21,666 bases of DNA from a virus, in the IMG/VR virus record IMGVR_UViG_3300032294_003025, positions 1 through 21,666 of that record. One strand, written 5' to 3'. Positions 16,839 to 21,666 of the stretch are shown piece after piece (position 1 is the stretch's first letter; every line of letters begins with the position of its first letter). The translations under genes were made by a program, and so were the position numbers. The notes beneath the pieces were generated by a model. The model saw only the letters and a list, made by a program, of their open reading frames with translations, ran no database searches and was not told where the DNA came from.

Positions 16839-18677
16839 TTAAGAAAGAGTTGTGTTTTGGAAATTCTTAACGCTCACTCTGATGTCTCTTGTTGGGTACC
16901 TAATTTGATAAACCTGACTCGGTTCTGCAAAAATTGTATCATCAACAGGTCTTATTTGTCTTGTCTCACTATTTGAGTACGCCATAGAAGTTTCAAATGA
17001 AGAATATTGTCCTCCAACATTATTGAATACCTCCATTCCTGCAACAGTTATAACACCATTTTGATTTTGAATGATACTTCTTATTTCGGATAGATATACG
17101 TTTTGTCCCAATTCTCTAAACAATGGATTAAAATACTCTGAAACTTTATTAACAATATCAGTAATAATTTGTCCTGAGTTTTGAGTTGTACTTAAAACAA
17201 CAGAAACTTCTATACTTAAGTCAATTACTTTAGCTGTCTCAATAGATATATAATCATTCATCATTCTATAGTTCGACAGATAATTTGCAATGTTTTGTCT
17301 TAATGTATTCGATACAATACTTGTAAGTTTTCCTTGTGAGTCGTAAGACAATATTTGAATTAATATCTTATTATTATTTTCTGTTATTGCGACTTTAGCC
17401 GGTGCACCGAATTCCGCGGGCATGTTTCTAATTATTGATTCGTAGTCAGAAACTGTAACCGCTCTTTTTTGTGCTGCGAAGTTAAATGAAACGTAATTTC
17501 TAATTTCTTCTGTGGTAGGTTGATTTGCACCTCCAATAGCCGCAGTCACATTCACACATCTCAAGGAATTGATTACTGAGTTGTTTGTTGATTCCGAAGG
17601 TCCGTTTACATAAAAAGTTACATCACCAACTTGATTAATTATATTTGTACCTAAGTTAGTTCCTAATCCACCACCCACTCTGTATTGAACAAACAAAGTA
17701 GAGTTTGGTACAAGAGCTGAACCAAGTGAAAAATTGTTGAGGTAATTTTGGATATTGAGAGGTCCTCCCAAATTTGTAAACAAATTTAATTGGTCTTGTG
17801 ATGAGGTCGTTCCTCCACCAAAAGTCATTTTTTTGAAACCTTCAGGTGTAAATTCAGAAATGAATCTATTATTAGTTTGAATGTACCTTCCAACTTTTAT
17901 CCCTGGTTGGTCTGATACTTTAGTTGGGTCTTCTACAAAAATTCTATCTTCAGCCAACGCATCAACTTCAAACCATCTATTTGCTGCACCTAAAAATTCT
18001 GCAACTGTAGGTACATTTGTATAGTCTGTTCCATTTTTTAACAAAACACTGGTAATACCTAAAACATTTTTTTCAGGTAAAAATAACTCGAAGAATGGTC
18101 TAACATCGTTAGGTGAAATTACTCTTTTGAATACTTTTGTAATTCCATTAACAACCAATTCTCTTTTTGTTATTGTATAATTCACAATTACATTATTCGA
18201 ATTGAAGTTAGGTATTTTTAATCTATTTGGATACCCTTGAGCATTATACGGAGAAGCAAAATCAATATCATATACGTTCTCAAATACTATTCCCGCCCCT
18301 GTAACTTGCGAGCCTCTAACTAACTGTCCCAAATATCTTTCGTCTTCTTTGTCACCAAATGCGGGCACTGTTATGGAAAAATCAACCAATGAAACTGAAG
18401 GTCTTTGTCCAGGTATTTTAAGTCCGTATGTTCTAGCTATGTTATATATAGATGACCTCTGCTGAGCATATTGTAAAACAGTTTCCTGTATACTCCTATC
18501 AATATGATAATGAAGATTATCCGCAACAGCTGCATTCAAATCCAAAAACACAGAGAATACAGACGCGTCGTTAAAATCTTGAATTAAATCAGGATAATAA
18601 GTTTGAACATAATTCAATAACTCGGCTCTGATTCCTTGATAATCTCGGACCGTATAAGATATTCTATTGTTTGCCAT
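16839..18677 (-). CDS. gp6: Baseplate wedge protein, gp6/baseplate J-like
   Basis: A 612-residue protein matching the gp6/J family of contractile tails in length (T4 gp6 is 660) and in its N-terminal pattern: an opening YTVRDYQGIRAELLNYVQ block, then DASVFSVFLDLNAAVADNLHYH and an AQQRSSIYNIARTYGLKIPG segment, the helical part that in T4-like phages precedes the beta-domains. The middle contains a KKMTFGGG motif typical of J-like proteins. A repetitive V-x-V-x-DYE segment near 420-430 corresponds to the conserved core that joins wedges into the baseplate ring. It starts 6 nt after the gp25-like stop, with AGAAG just before the ATG. In T4 and in R-type pyocins this protein forms the wedge triplex and the inter-wedge ring. 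Assignment is from pattern recognition, not a database search. Confidence 0.9.
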   Translation of the reverse strand: MANNRISYTVRDYQGIRAELLNYVQTYYPDLIQDFNDASVFSVFLDLNAAVADNLHYHIDRSIQETVLQYAQQRSSIYNIARTYGLKIPGQRPSVSLVDFSITVPAFGDKEDERYLGQLVRGSQVTGAGIVFENVYDIDFASPYNAQGYPNRLKIPNFNSNNVIVNYTITKRELVVNGITKVFKRVISPNDVRPFFELFLPEKNVLGITSVLLKNGTDYTNVPTVAEFLGAANRWFEVDALAEDRIFVEDPTKVSDQPGIKVGRYIQTNNRFISEFTPEGFKKMTFGGGTTSSQDQLNLFTNLGGPLNIQNYLNNFSLGSALVPNSTLFVQYRVGGGLGTNLGTNIINQVGDVTFYVNGPSESTNNSVINSLRCVNVTAAIGGANQPTTEEIRNYVSFNFAAQKRAVTVSDYESIIRNMPAEFGAPAKVAITENNNKILIQILSYDSQGKLTSIVSNTLRQNIANYLSNYRMMNDYISIETAKVIDLSIEVSVVLSTTQNSGQIITDIVNKVSEYFNPLFRELGQNVYLSEIRSIIQNQNGVITVAGMEVFNNVGGQYSSFETSMAYSNSETRQIRPVDDTIFAEPSQVYQIRYPTRDIRVSVKNFQNTTLS

Positions 18678-18683
18678 CTTCTA

Positions 18684-19154
18684 TTAAATATTGATTATAA
18701 CAAAATCAGATTGAGCAAAGACTGAATTACTCGATGAATAATCAATCCTAACTTTTGCAGTATATTCACTTGTGTTTTTTCCTGGAACCCTGTAAATGTC
18801 AAAAACTTGATTTCCTCCCGCGGTTGTAACGTAGTCACCATCGACCTCGTCCTCCGGTGTTATTGGTTCAATTGAAATATTATTTACAATTAAATTTGGT
18901 AAGTAGGTTGAAATTGAGTCTCTTATATCTGATTCTAAAGCCGAGAAAGTTAATCCGTCAAAAGGTTCAAATATATATTCATATAGTCTTGTTCCAAAAT
19001 CAGGAAGAAAGTATCTTGACCCTTTCCTTGTAAGTAATAAATGGATTAAGTCTGACCTTATCTCTTGCTGTTCATACTCAGTCAATCCCAAATAATCACC
19101 TCTTTGTGAATCTTGGAATGGAAAAAAGAGACCGTAAGTAATACCGTTTGCCAT
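18684..19154 (-). CDS. gp25: Baseplate wedge protein, gp25/GPW-like sheath initiator
   Basis: A 156-residue protein with the GPW_gp25 family core: LLTRKGSRYFLPDFGTRLYEYIFEP at about residues 40-64, where the R-x-x-x-PDFGTRL-x-x-x-x-FEP pattern is the family hallmark, followed by the amphipathic helix ALESDIRDSISTYLPNL. T4 gp25 is 132 residues, so this one is slightly longer at the C-terminus. The protein starts the tail sheath and joins it to the wedges. The ATG has an A/T-only leader (TTTATTTAATATGG). It lies 20 nt after the DUF5522 stop and 6 nt before the gp6-like gene, the same gp25-then-gp6 order seen in many contractile phages. Confidence 0.92.
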   Translation of the reverse strand: MANGITYGLFFPFQDSQRGDYLGLTEYEQQEIRSDLIHLLLTRKGSRYFLPDFGTRLYEYIFEPFDGLTFSALESDIRDSISTYLPNLIVNNISIEPITPEDEVDGDYVTTAGGNQVFDIYRVPGKNTSEYTAKVRIDYSSSNSVFAQSDFVIINI

Positions 19155-19174
19155 ATTAAATAAATATACAAATG

Positions 19175-19372
19175 CTATTTTTCAACTAAAGTGGTATTAC
19201 CCTTTAATCCTTTAGGTTCATATGGACAATGTCTACATCCCCCATGAGAACCACAACAATGACCTCTTCGTATGTGATACTCTTCGGTAAAAACTACTCT
19301 GTTATTCTCCACGTAATAATCAGAAGGGAGAATCTCATTTGGATTCTCCCTTTCTTTATTTGTATTTTCCAT
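19175..19372 (-). CDS. DUF5522-like cysteine-rich mini-protein
   Basis: A 65-residue protein whose second half fits the DUF5522 family: VVFTEEYHIRRGHCCGSHGGCRHCPYEPKG. Usual members read close to FTExYHlxRGxCCxxGCRHCPYG; here two extra residues seem to sit between the CC pair and the next Cys. Cysteines 39, 40, 46 and 49 with nearby His suggest a small metal-binding knuckle, but no biochemical role is known. The family is typical of Bacteroidota, supporting that host group. The gene begins 6 nt after the ribonucleotide reductase stop and ends 20 nt before the gp25-like gene. Its first 15 codons are variable sequence and carry a strong hairpin. Possible roles include metal delivery or redox support of the reductase, which is only inference from adjacency. 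Confidence 0.85.
   Translation of the reverse strand: MENTNKERENPNEILPSDYYVENNRVVFTEEYHIRRGHCCGSHGGCRHCPYEPKGLKGNTTLVEK
19324..19352. repeat. Perfect 11-bp inverted repeat (hairpin) in the DUF5522 start region
   Basis: AAGGGAGAATC at 19324-19334 pairs perfectly with GATTCTCCCTT at 19342-19352 across a 7-nt loop. In the mRNA (minus strand) it covers codons 7-17 of the DUF5522 gene, and no T-run follows, so it is not a normal terminator in that direction. On the plus strand it is followed by a T-rich run (to about 19368) and would look like an intrinsic terminator, but no gene is transcribed that way here. It may act as an mRNA processing, stability or translation-damping structure between the reductase and the baseplate genes. 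Confidence 0.7.
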
Positions 19373-19378
19373 AGGTTT

Positions 19379-21235
19379 TTATACTAAAACACATGCTCCG
19401 CCAGCACAAGCCAACTCACCACTTAAATCAGTTTCATCTTCAAGTTCAACGATTTTAGACAAGTCAACTTCATGTAAGGTCTGCATTAATTCATCATACT
19501 TTTCTTTGGTACAATCTTCGAAAGGTGCCTGGATATAACTACCCCCATCATATGGTAATACCGATAGTCCATTGTAGTGGTCTCTATTTTCCCACATCCA
19601 CTCACCTACTGCAGGCCATTCGTGTTCACGAATAGAAACTGTTGCAGATACGTTATGAGAATTACTACCACTTCTGTGACCTGGCTTAATCCAATCAACA
19701 TGAACTTTCTTAACTCTTTCAAGAAGTTGAATCGGTGATTCATTTCTCAAAATAGAACCTTCTGGAGCTTTTTGAGGAATACCAATCACTGCAGTATCAT
19801 GTGGTCTGAAGTATTCATCTTCAATAAGTTCAGGATGGTTTTCTTTGAGGTATGTATAAATTGATTCGTTCTTTCCAACCCTAACTCTTCTGATATAGTA
19901 CTCATTATGCCAAGCATGAATTCCTGATGATGTACCAAGTGTCAACGAAGTTGTACCTGCTGGTTTAACCGTTGTCGTTCTAGCCGCAGGATTTATACCA
20001 AGAAGTTCAGCAACCCTTTTATTTTCTTCTTTAACAATTTTTGATGCTGCTTTCATGTCCAACTTCAAAACAGCACCTGACCCTATACCTGTCATTGACA
20101 CCCCAATCAAAGCATCTTTCTCAGTTGTTCTTTGCCAAATAGGTCTTAAATAATGGAAGTTAGTATAACCAGCTTGTAGTGTACCACAGAAAGCCGCAGC
20201 TCTAACTCTATCTTCATAGTCTTCTTGTGATACTACATTTGATACATTCACCTCTGTTAAATTACAGAATTGGAATGGTCTCAATGCGATTTCACAACAA
20301 GGATTGGTTCCCCAATCTTTATCGTTAGTTAAGTAAATACCGGGTTCACCAGCTCCGCTTGCTTCAATTCTCTTCCAAAGGTCCATGAAGTAATCTTTTG
20401 TAATTTTGTGTCGGAGCAACACAGCCGAGTTATTAGCTCTACCTCTTTGTGGATTTGTTTCCCACCAAGCACCTGACTTACAACCAATCATTTCATCATC
20501 AGTTGCCGAGAACAATGAAATAAGTGCAGCTCTTCTGATACCACCTGCCAATACTGCATCTGCAATATGACAAACCATATCATGTACTTCGATAGCTCTT
20601 AATTTTTCACCATTTTCTTTAGCGTCCAAAATACCTTCAAGTTTAATGAGACATTCTTTCAATGGTTGAGGTCCAGGAGCCTTTCCACCTGAAGTAACAA
20701 GTCTTGCACCTTTTGGTCTGATGTCACTGAAATCAAATTCAATTTGTGAACCACCAAAGAAGTAAGATTTTACCAAAATTTTGACAGCGTCTGCCCATCC
20801 TTCAATAGAGTCAGCAACTAACCATCTTCTTTTTCTTTCTTTATTTGGTTTTAGAATTTCAGGAAGTGTTTCAACATGATGTTTTTGAACAGAATATCCT
20901 ACACCCGTTCCACCTAACAACAAGAACATGATTTCAGAAAAAACTCTCCAATCATCAATTGGTGCGAAAGCGCAGTTATAAATTCTGTTTGGTGAGATTT
21001 CAATTGGTTTACCTGCAAACTGCATTGACCTCATTGATGGGAGAACTTGTTTCTTAAAAACATACATGTAGTTCTCTCTTATTTCTTTTTCTAAATTTGG
21101 AAACTGCTTAATATGCATCTCCATGTTTCTTGTGACTAGTTCTTGCCACGTCTCTCTTCTGTTCAACTCAGGAATAAATTTTGCATACTTCATGTATACT
21201 GTAATATCACTGAGTATTCTGTTTGAAATGTCCAT
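19379..21235 (-). CDS. nrdJ: Adenosylcobalamin-dependent (class II) ribonucleotide reductase
   Basis: A 618-residue enzyme that reduces ribonucleotides to deoxyribonucleotides using coenzyme B12, feeding phage DNA synthesis. Residues match the monomeric RTPR type: substrate-reducing Cys88 in YNCAF and Cys324 in FCNLTEV; the NxCxE motif with Asn311, thiyl-radical Cys313 and Glu315; and a C-terminal CxxxxC pair (Cys610, Cys615) that re-reduces the active site. Spacing agrees with Lactobacillus RTPR: 11 residues between the radical Cys and its partner, and five between the C-terminal cysteines. Also visible are a GGTGVGYS segment and KPAGTTSLTLGTSSGIH, the phosphate-binding loop. The Lactobacillus enzyme is about 739 residues, so this is a compact form. 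The ATG follows an A-rich leader without Shine-Dalgarno, 126 nt after the helicase fragment. Class II needs no oxygen and no NrdB subunit, and none is seen. Confidence 0.95.
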   Translation of the reverse strand: MDISNRILSDITVYMKYAKFIPELNRRETWQELVTRNMEMHIKQFPNLEKEIRENYMYVFKKQVLPSMRSMQFAGKPIEISPNRIYNCAFAPIDDWRVFSEIMFLLLGGTGVGYSVQKHHVETLPEILKPNKERKRRWLVADSIEGWADAVKILVKSYFFGGSQIEFDFSDIRPKGARLVTSGGKAPGPQPLKECLIKLEGILDAKENGEKLRAIEVHDMVCHIADAVLAGGIRRAALISLFSATDDEMIGCKSGAWWETNPQRGRANNSAVLLRHKITKDYFMDLWKRIEASGAGEPGIYLTNDKDWGTNPCCEIALRPFQFCNLTEVNVSNVVSQEDYEDRVRAAAFCGTLQAGYTNFHYLRPIWQRTTEKDALIGVSMTGIGSGAVLKLDMKAASKIVKEENKRVAELLGINPAARTTTVKPAGTTSLTLGTSSGIHAWHNEYYIRRVRVGKNESIYTYLKENHPELIEDEYFRPHDTAVIGIPQKAPEGSILRNESPIQLLERVKKVHVDWIKPGHRSGSNSHNVSATVSIREHEWPAVGEWMWENRDHYNGLSVLPYDGGSYIQAPFEDCTKEKYDELMQTLHEVDLSKIVELEDETDLSGELACAGGACVLV

Positions 21236-21361
21236 TTTTTAATTTTTTGGGATTATTTTTTAATAAAAATCAACGATTTTTTTAATAAATATGATGTTCT
21301 GCCGGAAGCGAACCACATTTTTAATTAAAAATTATAAGTTTTTTTTGAAAAAAGTAGATAT
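21236..21361. promoter_or_regulatory. AT-rich intergenic region between helicase and reductase
   Basis: A 126-nt gap with repeated A-tracts (four ATTAAAAA-like elements on the minus strand), a perfect 16-nt palindrome ATTTTTAATTAAAAAT at 21317-21332, and a single GC-rich island, GTTCGCTTCCGGCAGAAC on the minus strand (21298-21315), whose GTTC/GAAC ends can pair. A TATAAT hexamer on the minus strand just after the helicase stop could be part of a promoter, but no good -35 partner is visible. This is the most plausible place in the window for a promoter serving the reductase and possibly the baseplate genes. The exact site is not determined. Confidence 0.4.
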
Positions 21362-21666
21362 TTAGTTTGATGTGTTTTTATGTTGTTCTTTTTGTTTTCG
21401 TTTTTCTAAAAGCTCTCTAACTCTATCTCTATTTTTTTCTTCTTTTTGTTCTTCGAATCCTAAGAAAGTTACTGATGATTCAGTATCAATCTCTAATAAT
21501 TCGTTATTGAATTTACAGTTCTCAAAAATTACACCATCTTTTCCTAATCTAGATTTTGTAATTGCGATAGTCGCTAAATTCATTTCTTTTTGTTGTAGTG
21601 TTTTTGCAATTGATATAATTACGTGTCCTACTTGTGCTTTTTTAATTGACCCACCCATTTGGTCTG
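21362..21666 (-). CDS. Replicative DNA helicase (DnaB/gp41-like), C-terminal fragment
   Basis: The frame is open to the window edge (codons for Asp-Gln precede the first visible Met), so the N-terminus lies outside and the Met at 21658 is internal. The visible 100 residues hold the end of a RecA-fold ATPase: GGSIKKAQVGHVIISIAK, then IAITKSRLGKDGVIFENCKFNNELLEID, matching the last strands of DnaB-like hexameric helicases (the I-x-K-x-R-x-G-x-x-G-x-x-F block). The last 35 residues are Lys/Glu/Arg-rich, probably a disordered or coiled tail. It would unwind DNA at the phage replication fork. Other RecA-fold proteins such as a UvsX-like recombinase are less likely, but the fragment is short. Confidence 0.75.
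   Translation of the reverse strand, partial: DQMGGSIKKAQVGHVIISIAKTLQQKEMNLATIAITKSRLGKDGVIFENCKFNNELLEIDTESSVTFLGFEEQKEEKNRDRVRELLEKRKQKEQHKNTSN

Noticed and set aside
21298-21318. GC-rich island considered as a tRNA fragment or a terminator
   Set aside because: Too short for a tRNA and lacks a T-loop; pairing is only four bases plus a bulge and there is no strong stem followed by a T-run.

Overview
The window looks like the end of a replication/nucleotide-metabolism segment followed by most of the baseplate and tail-tip module of a T4-like contractile-tailed phage, probably infecting a member of the Bacteroidota. The phage assignment rests on a gp25-like protein followed by a gp6/baseplate-J-like protein and a long run of large structural genes. 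The host assignment rests on SprB-type repeats (typical of Flavobacteriia gliding adhesins), a DUF5522 mini-protein (a Bacteroidota family), AT-rich DNA, and A/T-rich leaders with almost no Shine-Dalgarno sequences. All genes are on the minus strand, so transcription runs from high to low coordinates.

In the direction of transcription: (1) 21666-21362, the C-terminal end of a DnaB/gp41-like replicative helicase, cut by the window edge; (2) 21361-21236, a very AT-rich intergenic stretch with a 16-nt palindrome and one GC-rich island; (3) 21235-19379, a vitamin-B12-dependent class II ribonucleotide reductase with every expected active-site cysteine; (4) 19372-19175, a cysteine-rich DUF5522 protein with a perfect 11-bp hairpin in its first codons; (5) 19154-16839, the gp25-like and gp6-like baseplate wedge proteins; (6) 16749-11995, a 1584-residue protein with an Ig/CarboxypepD-like N-terminal domain and a surprising internal hydrophobic segment of about 43 residues; (7) 12002-7480, four tightly coupled unknown structural proteins, one with a PKD-like domain; (8) 7480-4502, a 992-residue protein with a gpI/tail-protein-I-like motif; (9) 4509-1, three repeat-built, probably surface-exposed proteins: seven SprB-like repeats, a Thr/Pro mucin-like stalk, and a collagen-like Gly-X-Y protein that runs off the left edge.

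Genes from 16749 down to 1046 are packed with 1-, 4- or 8-nt overlaps or short gaps, which suggests one late operon with translational coupling. The first half would build the baseplate hub and wedges, and the last part the fibres that contact the host. The most interesting signals are the host-type SprB repeats in a tail gene, a 140-residue C-terminal domain shared by that protein and the 992-residue baseplate protein, and the membrane-like segment inside the 1584-residue baseplate candidate. No tRNA, CRISPR array, insertion sequence or attachment site was seen.
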